NCBI RefSeq assembly: GCF_002385225.1
Contig: NZ_DGDC01000033.1
Coordinates: forward strand, 56,968 to 120,967
Reading direction: 5' to 3'
Origin: Psychrobacter sp. UBA3962
Lineage (GTDB): Bacteria > Pseudomonadota > Gammaproteobacteria > Pseudomonadales > Moraxellaceae
Length of the DNA stretch: 64,000 nucleotides
In this document: positions 1 to 9,196 of the stretch, piece by piece
Numbering within the stretch: position 1 is the stretch's first letter
How the letters are laid out: each line of letters begins with the position of its first letter
Notes under the pieces: model-generated
What the model saw: only the letters and a program-made list of their open reading frames with translations
Told to the model about the DNA's origin: nothing
Database searches by the model: none
Program-made: the position numbers and the translations under genes

Positions 1-138
1 TTCTTCTACTGTCCAAATCATTCAAAAAACTCTATTTAATTGGTTTCTAAGATCGCTATGACTAATGACCAACTATTTGTATCACGTAGTGTATGAAACC
101 ATTTTAACTAATATAAATATTCCAAGGATAGCTAATAA

Positions 139-196
139 AAAAAGCCCCTATTCTAAAAATTGCCATTTACAGCAACCTTAGATATAGGGGCTTTTT
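139..196 (-). terminator. Terminator of the fimbrial operon
   Basis: A perfect 13-bp inverted repeat (arms 139-151 and 184-196, core GCCCCTAT) encloses a 32-nt loop. The outer arm is a run of A on the plus strand, so the minus-strand transcript ends in U. It lies just beyond the stop of the fimbrial adhesin gene. The arms would also act on plus-strand transcripts from the left. Positions 1-138 hold nothing else I can identify. Confidence 0.8.
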
Positions 197-253
197 AATT
201 TAAATAGCCAGATAGCAATCTATCGTTTCTATAAGCGTGACTCTTAACTTAGA

Positions 254-1270
254 TTAATCGTAGTTAAGAGTCACTGTGGCTATTGACTTTACCTCACCTG
301 CAGTCACCACACGATCGGTTTGGTAATAGCGTGCTACCATTGGCAATGTATAGCTTATGGTTTGACTGGCATTAAGCGTACCAAGGCTTACCGGCTCACC
401 CTTAGCAATAACTTTATCAGTGTTATTATACTTAGATACCAGTTGCGTACCTACCCCTTTTGCTTGCGTATTGCTAGGAGCAATATTTTTTAGAACTCTA
501 TTGTTGTTATTAGCAGTTTCATAGTCAAAACTGACGCTAATTTTATCAGGAGTCTGAATGTTTTTACCCCCATTACACAAGATATTAATATCAAAGGGCT
601 GCTCGCCTTGGGTAGAGCCTACACCTTTAAAGTCTGAATTTTTCATTATGGGTAGCTGAACCACTTTATTAGCATTACTCTTTATTTCACAAGAAGAAGA
701 TGTAATAGTAATAGTATCGCCAGTAACAGTACTGGTTAGAATGGGACGATAGGAATAACCTTCAAGGTAATAACTGCTATATAGACCTTGCGCTAAGCTA
801 CCTGTGCCTGTCGCTTCGCCCGTCTTGATAATTTCAATAACAAAATATCCCTCACCTAATGAATATCTTGTACTTCTCTTTAATTCTGAAGAATACGGAT
901 AGTATCCTGAAAACCCATCCCCACCTAGTAACTCTCGATACAAGCGGATACCAATACCTGGTACGTTGGTTTTATATATACTAGGCTGCATTGCAAGTCC
1001 TTGATTATTCAAGATAACCGCTTGTACTGTGCCTCCACTCCAAATATCGCAAATCATTTGAGAATTAGGATTGGCAGGTATATTAACGCGCCTAGTGTAT
1101 AAAACCGTACCCACTGGATCGGTCGGCTTAGCAACCACCTTACCAATGGCCATATTAATGTTTACCGTAGTGAAACCATAGCTTAAAGTGCACCCTGCCT
1201 GCGCCTGCGTTGCACCAAGGCTACCGCCCAGTAGCGCAGCAGCCATTAAAAAGTATCGCTTAAAATCCAT
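254..1270 (-). CDS. Two-domain fimbrial tip adhesin (FimH-like)
   Basis: This 338-residue protein is a likely minor subunit or tip adhesin of a chaperone-usher pilus. It has a signal peptide with probable cleavage after AQA at residue 25. An N-terminal domain (about 26-185, with Cys27 and Cys74) has no family I can name. A C-terminal pilin domain begins near Cys194, contains Cys232, and ends in the donor-strand-type sequence ATVTLNYD. This layout (a receptor-binding domain joined to a pilin domain, about 300-340 residues, encoded last in the operon) is that of FimH-type adhesins. The start codon overlaps the usher gene by 11 bp, which implies translational coupling. The ligand cannot be predicted. 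Fimbrial role is fairly certain, the adhesin assignment rests on length, two domains and gene position. Confidence 0.82.
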   Translation of the reverse strand: MDFKRYFLMAAALLGGSLGATQAQAGCTLSYGFTTVNINMAIGKVVAKPTDPVGTVLYTRRVNIPANPNSQMICDIWSGGTVQAVILNNQGLAMQPSIYKTNVPGIGIRLYRELLGGDGFSGYYPYSSELKRSTRYSLGEGYFVIEIIKTGEATGTGSLAQGLYSSYYLEGYSYRPILTSTVTGDTITITSSSCEIKSNANKVVQLPIMKNSDFKGVGSTQGEQPFDINILCNGGKNIQTPDKISVSFDYETANNNNRVLKNIAPSNTQAKGVGTQLVSKYNNTDKVIAKGEPVSLGTLNASQTISYTLPMVARYYQTDRVVTAGEVKSIATVTLNYD

Positions 1271-3803
1271 GACAAACCCCTTCTAGGGTGATCATTGATT
1301 GGGTTTTGTCTTTGGCTAAATTGGTTATATCATACGACATTTGACACTGCTCATTTTGTTCATCGCCCCATTTAACGGTGACGGTATCAGATAACTTTGG
1401 GGTCCGTAAGTATACCAAGCTTCCCTGAGCAACTATACCAATATGTTCATTATTTGAATCAATAACATCTGCACCAAAAGGCAAAGTATTGCCCTCATCA
1501 TCAACGGTATTAATGTATATCGCCTTTCCTACTTTAGTCAAAAAGTCTACCTTAGTCACTGAGCCTTCATACGGAGCAATACGTTGACTTGCTCCCTCAA
1601 GCTCTACATTATCGGATACACCTACGGTATCTAATGATATATCATTAATTCGGTAAGGTGTAACGTAAGGAATGACTGCGTATCCTGATTTATTGATAGT
1701 AAGATGATCTGTATTGTTAACTTTAGCGCCCTCAGCGCCTGGAGCATGAACCAATACCATGGTTCTTCCCTGATCGGGACCCAATACCACACCCTCTGGG
1801 TGTACCACTATATTACCTCCAGCAGACAGACCCAGTTGTTGATAGCCATCAGCCACAGAGTAATTACCTGATAAGGTAGTATAATTACTGCGATACTGAG
1901 CATTGGTGTTTAAGCTTGGATTTTCGCCATAGTCAGTAGCTAAGGTAGCACCATAACTCACTCTGTCGCCAAGCGATCCATTGATACCCACTGTAATATT
2001 GTCTTGAGTAGCATATGAGTTAAGAGTAACTGCACTGCGTTTAATAGATAGTGGCAGTGATAAGGTCAACATATATTCAGTATCGTCAATAACTTTGCCC
2101 GATGTAACATTTTCTACCACACGTTTATTGGCAGACAAACCGTAGCTTACACCTTTGTAAGTGTTGCTATAACCAAACTGATACTGTTTGCTATCTTCTT
2201 GCTTATCCCAATAATCCACCCAAGCGCCGGTCAAATAGAAGTTACCCCAGTCATTAGGTAATCCTTGGTTTAAAGTCACCTGAAACTCACTGCGCTGTTT
2301 ACCAATATATAATGAACCAATACCCTCTTCATCTTGTTCTTGCGCTTTAAAAGCATCTGCCAAACGGTAAAAGCCTTGTGTTGAATAACGATAAGCAGCC
2401 AAAGTTACATTGGTATTGGTAGGATTAATAAATTTACTATAACTAATACGATAACTTTGTCCGGTCTCTGGATCCCGGTTCTTAAAGTCAGTATCTGAGT
2501 GGGTTATATCAAAAGCTACCGCGCCCAATCGAGTAGCAAAAGCGCTGCCCAAACTCACTGATTTATAATCTTCAGAGGCTTGAGCCCCACCATAGGCAGT
2601 AATAAAGTTATTGATACCGCGCTGATATTGACCCTGTAAAATTAAAGGATCTTTATCTGTATCTTTATTACGATAATTACCGGCTACCACTGCATAACGG
2701 CTTAGACCAGGACGTAGCATTTGAGCCACCGAAGTATAAGGCAAAGAGAATTTCTGTACTTCACCATCAGCTTCAATAACAGACACTTCTAGCTGTCCGC
2801 CAAAGCCCGTGGGATATAAATCATTAATCTCAAAGCTACCCGCTGATACGTTGGTTTGATAGATAAGCTGACCTTGCTGGCGCACTTCTACCTTAGCGTT
2901 GGTCTTCGCATTACCACGAATGCGGGGCGCATAACCACTTAAGCTACTGGGCAACATACGATCATCACTGGCAAAAGCTACGCCGCGATAACCGAAAGTA
3001 TCAAATATATCCCCTTGACTAAAGCTATCGCCTAAGGTAAGTACACCACGCTGCCCAGGAAAGGCACGCTGTAAATAGGTATTGACCGCAGTGTATTCAG
3101 ACTCACTGTCTTCATTATCTGACCACGTCCACTGACCATTATGACGCAGCTGCCAACCCGACAAATTAAGCCCGGCACTGAGCGAGACAAAGGCATTGGT
3201 ATTCTCTTGATTGCGAGCATTATCAAATGTTTTGTAGGCACTGGCATTATAAGAGGCAAAGCCAGCATTAATACCCCTATCCCAAATACTAGGATCAACA
3301 TAACCTCGGGCATTATTCTGCATAGCAACTTGAGGAATAGAAACATCGAGCTTTAGACTTGACATATCAAAATCATAGAATGCTTGATCTATCCACTGCT
3401 CAAGTGGCAAACAACTGTTGGCAGAGTCTTTAGCTTTTTGTTTGATTAGTTCAGCTTTGATACCGAATTCAAGCAGCTGTTTGGGTGTAAAGCAAGTAAA
3501 TGAGCTTTTGTCATCTGGGGTGGGCTTAAATACTAAGCGCTGTTTCCCAAACCAGTTGCCATTAACATAAACATCTAAGCTATATTCACCTGGCAAAATA
3601 GGATTACCAGTAGCAAACTTGGCAATATCAATTTTTTTGGCATCGCCAATCAAAAATGCTGAATCAAAATCTGCAGATATCGCCTCAGCATCTTCATTGG
3701 CAAATGCCAAACTTGAAAGACTTAAGGTCACTACGCCACACAATAATGAGTAGCTAAACGTACGTCTAATAGGCGTTTTTATTATTCTTACCTTATCCAT
3801 CAT
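1260..3803 (-). CDS. Outer membrane fimbrial usher (FimD/PapC family)
   Basis: This 847-residue usher receives chaperone-subunit complexes in the periplasm and forms the outer membrane pore through which the pilus is assembled. Features run in the expected order: a signal peptide (about 1-35, cleavage near AFA), the N-terminal subunit-binding domain beginning with FDSAFLIG near residue 46, a long beta-barrel with a plug, and C-terminal domains closing with a cysteine pair (CQMSYD and GVCHGF). Family members are usually 800-870 residues, so the gene is full length. The start is a double ATG (residues 1 and 2). It follows the chaperone gene by 78 bp and overlaps the adhesin gene downstream. No frameshift is visible. 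Confidence 0.95.
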   Translation of the reverse strand: MMDKVRIIKTPIRRTFSYSLLCGVVTLSLSSLAFANEDAEAISADFDSAFLIGDAKKIDIAKFATGNPILPGEYSLDVYVNGNWFGKQRLVFKPTPDDKSSFTCFTPKQLLEFGIKAELIKQKAKDSANSCLPLEQWIDQAFYDFDMSSLKLDVSIPQVAMQNNARGYVDPSIWDRGINAGFASYNASAYKTFDNARNQENTNAFVSLSAGLNLSGWQLRHNGQWTWSDNEDSESEYTAVNTYLQRAFPGQRGVLTLGDSFSQGDIFDTFGYRGVAFASDDRMLPSSLSGYAPRIRGNAKTNAKVEVRQQGQLIYQTNVSAGSFEINDLYPTGFGGQLEVSVIEADGEVQKFSLPYTSVAQMLRPGLSRYAVVAGNYRNKDTDKDPLILQGQYQRGINNFITAYGGAQASEDYKSVSLGSAFATRLGAVAFDITHSDTDFKNRDPETGQSYRISYSKFINPTNTNVTLAAYRYSTQGFYRLADAFKAQEQDEEGIGSLYIGKQRSEFQVTLNQGLPNDWGNFYLTGAWVDYWDKQEDSKQYQFGYSNTYKGVSYGLSANKRVVENVTSGKVIDDTEYMLTLSLPLSIKRSAVTLNSYATQDNITVGINGSLGDRVSYGATLATDYGENPSLNTNAQYRSNYTTLSGNYSVADGYQQLGLSAGGNIVVHPEGVVLGPDQGRTMVLVHAPGAEGAKVNNTDHLTINKSGYAVIPYVTPYRINDISLDTVGVSDNVELEGASQRIAPYEGSVTKVDFLTKVGKAIYINTVDDEGNTLPFGADVIDSNNEHIGIVAQGSLVYLRTPKLSDTVTVKWGDEQNEQCQMSYDITNLAKDKTQSMITLEGVCHGF

Positions 3804-3881
3804 AGTTACAGTTACCCCACGTCCCTCACGTATGATTAAAATACGTATGATTAAAAATAGTCAAAGGGGCAATAGAACCCT

Positions 3882-4628
3882 TTATTCAACTACCTGCTGT
3901 ACTCGGCCGCCATAGTCATTGATGGTGGTAAAAGTCATGCCTTTAATATTGGGATTTTTAACGTTAATTTTTTGCTCAGAAAATGGTAGTAACATCATCC
4001 CATCGGTCAACACCTCTTCCTTATCAGTTGTAGCTCCCAATGGTTTTTGGACAATAGAAGTAATAGTAACATGATAAGGGGTCGGATTTTTAATGGTCAA
4101 CGTATTGCCTTGAGCTGACCACTGCAATTGTTTAGGAGCAGATAAGCTATCTCCTTTGAGACCCGCAGGACGATAAAAGAACTTAAGACGTGAGCGAATC
4201 GCCAACTGCAGAAAGTTATCTGACTCGTTATCAGCACCTTTTTTAGGTTTAGGTGGAACGTCTAACACATTCAACCAAAAGAGGCTTTCTTGAGTTTTGC
4301 TAAGCGCATTTACCCCAGGCAAAGCACTAACTCGTAACGATTGGCCTTTACCCGGTTCAACGCGAGTAATAGGCGGAGTAATAACAAATGGTGATTTAGA
4401 TTGATCAGGAGTGACTCTAGCATCCCCTTCATCGATCCAAGCTTGCACTAAGGCTGGACTTGTGCCTTCATTTGATACCCTAACTGTTATTTCACGAGCA
4501 TCAGAAGGGTACACAACACGAGTACCATGGATAACTACATCGGCATTAGCAGCAGTAAAAGGCAACATTAATGCCAGTAGAGCCGATCTGCACAATCTAC
4601 GATTTGATAATTTAAAATTCGATAGCAT
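3882..4628 (-). CDS. Periplasmic fimbrial chaperone (PapD/FimC family)
   Basis: This 248-residue protein binds and folds pilus subunits in the periplasm by donor-strand complementation and hands them to the usher. It has a signal peptide to about residue 29, then the two immunoglobulin-like domains of the family. The two subunit-anchoring basic residues are recognisable: Arg37 in GTRVVYP and Lys149 in SRLKFFYRP, matching Arg8 and Lys112 of PapD. The G1-F1 region includes ESLFWLNVLDVPPKP, a strong family signature. A good ribosome site (AGAAGGGA) precedes the ATG. The gene lies 108 bp after the pilin gene, and a strong hairpin separates them. Confidence 0.95.
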   Translation of the reverse strand: MLSNFKLSNRRLCRSALLALMLPFTAANADVVIHGTRVVYPSDAREITVRVSNEGTSPALVQAWIDEGDARVTPDQSKSPFVITPPITRVEPGKGQSLRVSALPGVNALSKTQESLFWLNVLDVPPKPKKGADNESDNFLQLAIRSRLKFFYRPAGLKGDSLSAPKQLQWSAQGNTLTIKNPTPYHVTITSIVQKPLGATTDKEEVLTDGMMLLPFSEQKINVKNPNIKGMTFTTINDYGGRVQQVVE

Positions 4629-4663
4629 GATGTTATGTCCCTTCTAATAGTCAAAAATATAAA

Positions 4664-4689
4664 AGCTAAGGTAATTGCTTACCTTAGCT
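4664..4689 (-). terminator. Intra-operon attenuator after the pilin gene
   Basis: A perfect 11-bp stem (AGCTAAGGTAA at 4664-4674, its complement at 4679-4689) with a 4-nt loop. On the minus strand it is followed by a broken U tract (TTTATATTTTTG). It lies 47 bp after the pilin stop and before the chaperone start. The likely role is partial termination, or protection of the 3' end of the pilin message, so that pilin is made in excess over chaperone, usher and adhesin. Confidence 0.75.
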
Positions 4690-4736
4690 CATTTAGTCTT
4701 ACAGTACGATTACCTTTTTAGTAACTAAGGTAGTGA

Positions 4737-5252
4737 CTATGGGTAAACAATCGTGTATTTAACAGTAGTGGCTACGCTACCGGCTGTTGCTTGAGCTTTA
4801 GCATAGTATTCAGCATAGTAGTTTAGAGCGGCTGAGCCACCAGCTGTAGCAACGTTAACTTCTTGCGAGTTAGCTTGAGGACCAGCAAGAACTGGAATAA
4901 CTTTGTTATTTTCGCCTAGTAGTTGAACCTGTACGTTTGTAGCAGTACCAGTAGCGTTGTTTAGACGGCCTGAATCATAATCTACAGTATCGCCTGGTTC
5001 AAAGAAAGTAGCTACTTTACCTTGTGCACAGTTAGTTAGGTTAATAGTAAATGGAGTACGACCTGCAGTTTGACCTGGAGCTAATGTCACAGCAGATACA
5101 GTAGGTAATACTACTGCTAAGTTTTTAGACTTACTATCTACAGCACAAGTTCTGTCTGTGATTTGGCCTGTGATAGAGATTGTGCCGTCACTAGCATGTG
5201 CAGCAGCTGAACCTAGGATAATTGCAGAAGTAGCTAAAATGATTTTTTTCAT
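4737..5252 (-). CDS. Major fimbrial subunit (type 1-like pilin)
   Basis: This 171-residue protein is the probable main structural subunit of the pilus. It has a signal peptide (MKKIILATSA onward, cleavage near residue 20), the conserved disulfide pair (Cys36 in DRTCAVD, Cys75 in TNCAQG), and the C-terminal strand VKYTIVYP used for chaperone and subunit contact. Length and layout fit FimA-type pilins. I chose the ATG at 5252. An upstream in-frame ATG would add 22 residues before the signal peptide and lacks a ribosome site, while the chosen one has TGGAA eight bases upstream. The gene is first in the operon and is followed by a strong hairpin, consistent with high expression. Confidence 0.93.
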   Translation of the reverse strand: MKKIILATSAIILGSAAAHASDGTISITGQITDRTCAVDSKSKNLAVVLPTVSAVTLAPGQTAGRTPFTINLTNCAQGKVATFFEPGDTVDYDSGRLNNATGTATNVQVQLLGENNKVIPVLAGPQANSQEVNVATAGGSAALNYYAEYYAKAQATAGSVATTVKYTIVYP

Positions 5253-6400
5253 AATGATTCCATTAAAAGAGAAATGTTTCTGTTTTATGTTTTTGCTTTT
5301 AATAAGGTAAATAAACATAAAACGATTTTTTTAAACTAACACTCCGACTAAAAAAACCTAGCTTACCTTTACCCAATGTCCATAAAGCACCAAAATTAGT
5401 TATATACAAATACTTGCAGGGGCAAAAAATCCTACATATAAATGCATCCAGCTAATTCTTTATTCCATTAAATGTTGAGAAAGCGTTGTGATAAAAGGTG
5501 TTCAAAGAAAGGTGGTGTTAACCATATCACTATCAGAACCTATTATGCTAGTTTGGAATAGCGTAAGTCAGAAATGACATATGGTGTTGATAGCGACGTA
5601 TTATATACTAAAAAAAATCAATTGCAAGTTATTTTAGTATCTCTTATGTGTAAATAAGTAAAAAAATTCATCAAAACTAAAAAATTATTTAAAAATTAAT
5701 TACTTACCACATCAAATTTTTTGCTTATCCCCACGTAAAATTAGACTAATTTTTACAGTACTACATAAAAATACAAACGCTGTAATCCAATAACTACCTG
5801 GGTTTAATTAAATTATGCTCGCTTATACTCAGTTTATCAACTGCCAAAGCATGAAAAAAAATTCTTCTGCCAAAAGAAAATATTTATAGGTTATATGCTG
5901 CTAAATTAAAAACCTTCCAACATACATCTTTTTTCAACATTCTCAGAATTTAGTTCAGTTTATCTTATTGATAATTGAAATAAGCAATAACAATCATTGA
6001 GCTATCATATTATCTATATGGGGTCAATATCCAATAAAACAACTAGACTAAGCCTATAGGGTTATTGATTAATAGAAGTAAGATAGGTATAGACTGCTAA
6101 TAACATATTACTATTCCCCTACGTTAACTTATCTTTATCTGGAAAATTTCTTTAAGACTACTGGCTCTAGTAAATAAAATTAGATTAAATCCTAATAGCA
6201 GACATTTGCCTGTTTTTTTCTTCAACTTCATTTATACGCCTAAAATTCAGAAAAACAAAGCTTTTATAAAACATTTATTGTTAATTTAAATATTTACAGG
6301 ATTAATAGAGATCCAAATCCTTATTGGCTATACCTTTGACAATAGGTAATTTTTTATAAAAAAATAAAAAAACCTTTGCTTGTTCTATATTTATGTCTAA
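5253..6400. other. AT-rich gene-free region upstream of the fimbrial operon
   Basis: More than 1.1 kb without a convincing open reading frame on either strand. It is clearly more AT-rich than the neighbouring genes, with many A and T runs. It holds the probable fimbrial promoter and its long leader (to about 5593). The rest (5630-6400) shows no gene, tRNA or clear repeat that I can identify. Such stretches are often bound by nucleoid proteins and suit regulated fimbrial operons, but that is inference. Confidence 0.5.
5600..5627 (-). promoter_or_regulatory. Probable promoter of the fimbrial operon
   Basis: On the minus strand TTGCAA (5622-5627) is followed after 16 bp by a perfect TATAAT (5600-5605). 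It is the best sigma-70 match upstream of the pilin gene and implies a leader of about 340 nt before the pilin ATG. Assigned by consensus only. Confidence 0.5.
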
Positions 6401-6438
6401 TAAAAAAACTCAAGACAACCTAAAAGGTCATCTTGAGT
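6401..6438 (-). terminator. Terminator of the acidic-protein gene
   Basis: An 8-bp outer stem (ACTCAAGA at 6408-6415, complement at 6431-6438) with an inner ACCT/AGGT pairing. On the minus strand it is followed by seven U. It lies 45 bp past the stop codon. Confidence 0.8.
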
Positions 6439-6482
6439 TTAGTAGTAACTATTTAAGTTAAGCGATTTAAAGATACAGCTTA

Positions 6483-7343
6483 TTATTCACCCTGTAGTAG
6501 GTCAATCATGCCTTGATATTTGTCTTTCTTAGCTTCAATCTTACTACGCTCTTCTTCAGCATTATCTACAGGCTCTTCTGATTCTTCTACTTTTTTATCA
6601 AAAGCGCTTAACTCTGTTTCTGCTGCATTTAAAAGCTTAGTAAGCATCATTCCCAAAGCTTTTTCTGAAACATCATGAGTCATGTTAGAGGCTTCAGAAG
6701 CAAAATCTTCTTTTAGCTTAGCTGCCCATTGGTAAAGATTAGCAATCGATGCACTGTGCTTGTCTTCTTTTTCAGACTCTTCAGAGCTGTCTTTTTCAGA
6801 AGTTTTATCTTTCTTGTCAGAATCATCAGAATCTGTTTTTTCTTCATCAACGGTTTCATCTGACTCAGTTTTTTTGTCTTTGTCTGACATAAATTCATCT
6901 TTTAGCTTGGTCGCCCATTGATAGATATTGGCAATCGCAGCCGTATACTTGTCTTTATTCGAACCTTCTTGCTTAGACTCATCTTCCGAATCATCTTCGT
7001 CAGATCTGTCTTCATCTTCTTCTGAATTAGATTGCTTATTAGAATCATCATCTGAGCTATCTTTTGACTCTTCTTTTTTAGAGTCTTTCTTCTCAGAATC
7101 CTTTTCTTTAGACTGATTTTCTTTAGCACTGTCTTTTTTAGAATCCTCTGCATTAGATTCTAATTGTTGCTCTTTATTAAATTCTTCAAAATCGCCATCT
7201 TCATAAATGACCTTATCACCTTTAACAACTTCTACGTCCACTGACTCGTTGCTTTTAGGAGCATCAGTTGTGTTCTCAAGAGACTCTAGAGCTTTGTCTA
7301 TATTGTTATTAGAGTTTTTACTATTGTTAGATTGATTTGACAT
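6483..7343 (-). CDS. Acidic low-complexity protein with twin IAN-YQWA repeats
   Basis: I do not recognise this 286-residue protein. It has no signal peptide or membrane segment. Residues 60-130 and 152-193 are almost entirely Asp, Glu, Ser and Lys and should be disordered. Two copies of a 21-residue element stand out at 131-151 and 194-214, sharing IAN(I/L)YQWA and then KLK(D/E). The C-terminal part (about 221-286, including ALGMMLTKLLNAAETEL) looks helical. The codons form an open frame through the low-complexity part, and a strong ribosome site (AAGGAAAG) and a terminator bracket it, so it is a real gene. Its AT-rich composition resembles the adjacent intergenic DNA. A cytoplasmic scaffold or stress protein is possible, but no function can be assigned. 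Confidence 0.8.
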   Translation of the reverse strand: MSNQSNNSKNSNNNIDKALESLENTTDAPKSNESVDVEVVKGDKVIYEDGDFEEFNKEQQLESNAEDSKKDSAKENQSKEKDSEKKDSKKEESKDSSDDDSNKQSNSEEDEDRSDEDDSEDESKQEGSNKDKYTAAIANIYQWATKLKDEFMSDKDKKTESDETVDEEKTDSDDSDKKDKTSEKDSSEESEKEDKHSASIANLYQWAAKLKEDFASEASNMTHDVSEKALGMMLTKLLNAAETELSAFDKKVEESEEPVDNAEEERSKIEAKKDKYQGMIDLLQGE

Positions 7344-7464
7344 AATTTACTTTCCTTTTTTTAATAATTATTTATCGTTTATTATAATAGCCCAATGAGA
7401 CTCCGGCATTAGTGCTTTAATGTAAAGTATTATGCCTGATACGTTAAGATTTCTTATTAGTAGA

Positions 7465-8679
7465 TTAACTCCATAATCCTTCAGGGTATATAAGCTCCCT
7501 ATTAATGATAGGATAATCCTCAAACTCAAGAGTAATGCCTGAAGCGGTTGGGGTTAAATGACACATAGCCCCTAAAGGAAAGCTTTGCTTACGGGCCACG
7601 TGCCCAAAAGGGAATCCAGTGTATATAGGTAATCCAGTGACTTGACTCAAATGCTCAATCACTGCGGACAAATTATAGCGGACATCATAGCTGTCTTCTC
7701 CCGCCCCACTAAATGCTCCTAATACAATGGCCTGTTGCTTTTTAAAGGCCCCCGATAAATATAAACTATAAAGCATTCGCTCTACTTGATAGGGCTGCTC
7801 ACCCACTTCTTCCAAAAATACAATTCCCCCTTCAGGGTTTGGTAAATACGCACTGCCTGCCAGCGCAGAGACCACACTTAAGTTACCTCCCCATAAAATG
7901 CCACTAAGCGGAGTGGATAAAGTCACCTTATTTTGATGCGGTAAATTGATCTTAAGATTCGGATTGGTAAGGGCTTCCACAAAGCTTTGGCAACTGACTA
8001 TATCTGGTTCCTTCTTGCCAAACTCGGTATATAACATGGGGGCAGCTAAGCTACTCATATTACCTTGTGCCAATAAAGCACATTGTAGGGCGGTAACATC
8101 ACTAAACCCTGCCAAGATACTGCCCTGATCTTTCATTATTCTGCCCAAACTCTTCCAATCAACAAACTCTAGAATCCGCATGGCGCCATAGCCACCTCGT
8201 GCGGCCAATAGTAATCTGGGTACGGCAATAGCCCCTGTGGCCATATTTTGTAAGTCACTGGCCCGCTGTTGATCGGTGCCCCCGAAGCGTAAATACTGAC
8301 GACGGCTAATTTCTGGATTTTGAATGTCAAAGCCGGCACAAGTTAGACGCTTTAGGCCTAAGACATTACGGCTGTCATCAACGCCAGTATTGGAGCTGGC
8401 AAAGATGCGGGTGGGTATGCTCGGTGATTTACACTGACTCAAGTTTTTTATTAAGCCAATAGAATTGTTATTGTCTTCAGTAGCGGTTACTAAACCAGTG
8501 GCTGCCAAAGCGCTATTGGAATGATGAAGCAACCCTAACCCTCCTATGCCTAAAGTGGTGAGCTCTAAAAATCTTCTTCTATTTAATGGGGCGGACTGAG
8601 CCTTACTGCTATCACTACAACTACCATCACTCCGATTAGTATCACCGCTCTGTTTTTTTAGAACTTTATCTTCACTCAT
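7465..8679 (-). CDS. LD-carboxypeptidase (peptidase S66) with Tat signal
   Basis: This 404-residue serine peptidase of the LdcA/MccF family should cut the L,D bond that releases the terminal D-alanine of murein tetrapeptides. The S66 motifs are present: LAARGGYG near 159, the nucleophile Ser193 in GFSDVTALQ, Glu290 in FLEEVGEQ and His360 in FPFGH, forming the Ser-Glu-His triad. Unlike the cytoplasmic LdcA enzymes, the N terminus has a twin-arginine motif RRRFLEL (34-40), then a hydrophobic stretch ending in ALAA near 60, so export through the Tat pathway is predicted. It lies 121 bp upstream of the acidic-protein gene on the same strand. Family is certain, export is inferred, and the substrate could also be a microcin-like peptide. 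Confidence 0.88.
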   Translation of the reverse strand: MSEDKVLKKQSGDTNRSDGSCSDSSKAQSAPLNRRRFLELTTLGIGGLGLLHHSNSALAATGLVTATEDNNNSIGLIKNLSQCKSPSIPTRIFASSNTGVDDSRNVLGLKRLTCAGFDIQNPEISRRQYLRFGGTDQQRASDLQNMATGAIAVPRLLLAARGGYGAMRILEFVDWKSLGRIMKDQGSILAGFSDVTALQCALLAQGNMSSLAAPMLYTEFGKKEPDIVSCQSFVEALTNPNLKINLPHQNKVTLSTPLSGILWGGNLSVVSALAGSAYLPNPEGGIVFLEEVGEQPYQVERMLYSLYLSGAFKKQQAIVLGAFSGAGEDSYDVRYNLSAVIEHLSQVTGLPIYTGFPFGHVARKQSFPLGAMCHLTPTASGITLEFEDYPIINRELIYPEGLWS

Positions 8680-9196
8680 AACCGTCTCTTAATTGTTTAT
8701 TCATCTGTTACTTATTTATCAGTTTTCGGCACTATTTATTATGTTTTATTTATAGATTGCGTCCTACCTAAGGTTGAATTGTATATAACTCCCCTGTAGT
8801 TGGCCAATACCGTATTCGTTAAACTCATTGTAATGATAGCTTTTATCAACTTGGCTAAAGATTTTAGTCTGCCATAATAATGACCCATACCCCTAGTTCC
8901 AGATAAAGTTTTAAAGTCTTGAATTATAGTGGTCTAATATTTCTATTGATTTCCTATTTATTAAGTCACTTGTTCATTGAATTAAGACTTTGGTTATAAC
9001 TTGTATCATTTCTTGAACCCAAAACATACTGAGCCCTGCGTTATAATAGGTACTGGGATAGCTAACTTAAGAATAATAAAAAGATCTATAACTGCCTTAT
9101 TCTGCTTTTCATCCCTTAAAGACTATTTTTGGTAGTCCTATCCGACTGCCCTACCCTTTTTCATTCCTTAATTCGTTGAAGTTATTAGGACTTATT
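8680..9196. other. Gene-free region between ldc-like gene and hemB
   Basis: About 517 bp between divergent genes. It should hold the promoters of both. A TATAAT at 9042-9047 is a plausible minus-10 element for hemB. No convincing reading frame, repeat or RNA gene was seen. Confidence 0.5.
9042..9047 (+). promoter_or_regulatory. Candidate minus-10 element for hemB
   Basis: Perfect TATAAT on the plus strand, 150 bp upstream of the hemB start. The nearest TTGA-like minus-35 (TTGAAC at 9013-9018) is 23 bp away, which is too far, so the promoter is incomplete by consensus. Confidence 0.3.

Noticed and set aside
5253..5318. Upstream ATG for the major pilin
   Set aside because: It would put 22 polar residues in front of a clear signal peptide and has no ribosome site.
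6713..7153. Lys- and Ser-rich frames within the acidic-protein gene on both strands
   Set aside because: They are shifted readings of the GAN/TCN/AAN repeat codons of the real gene. None has a ribosome site or plausible composition.
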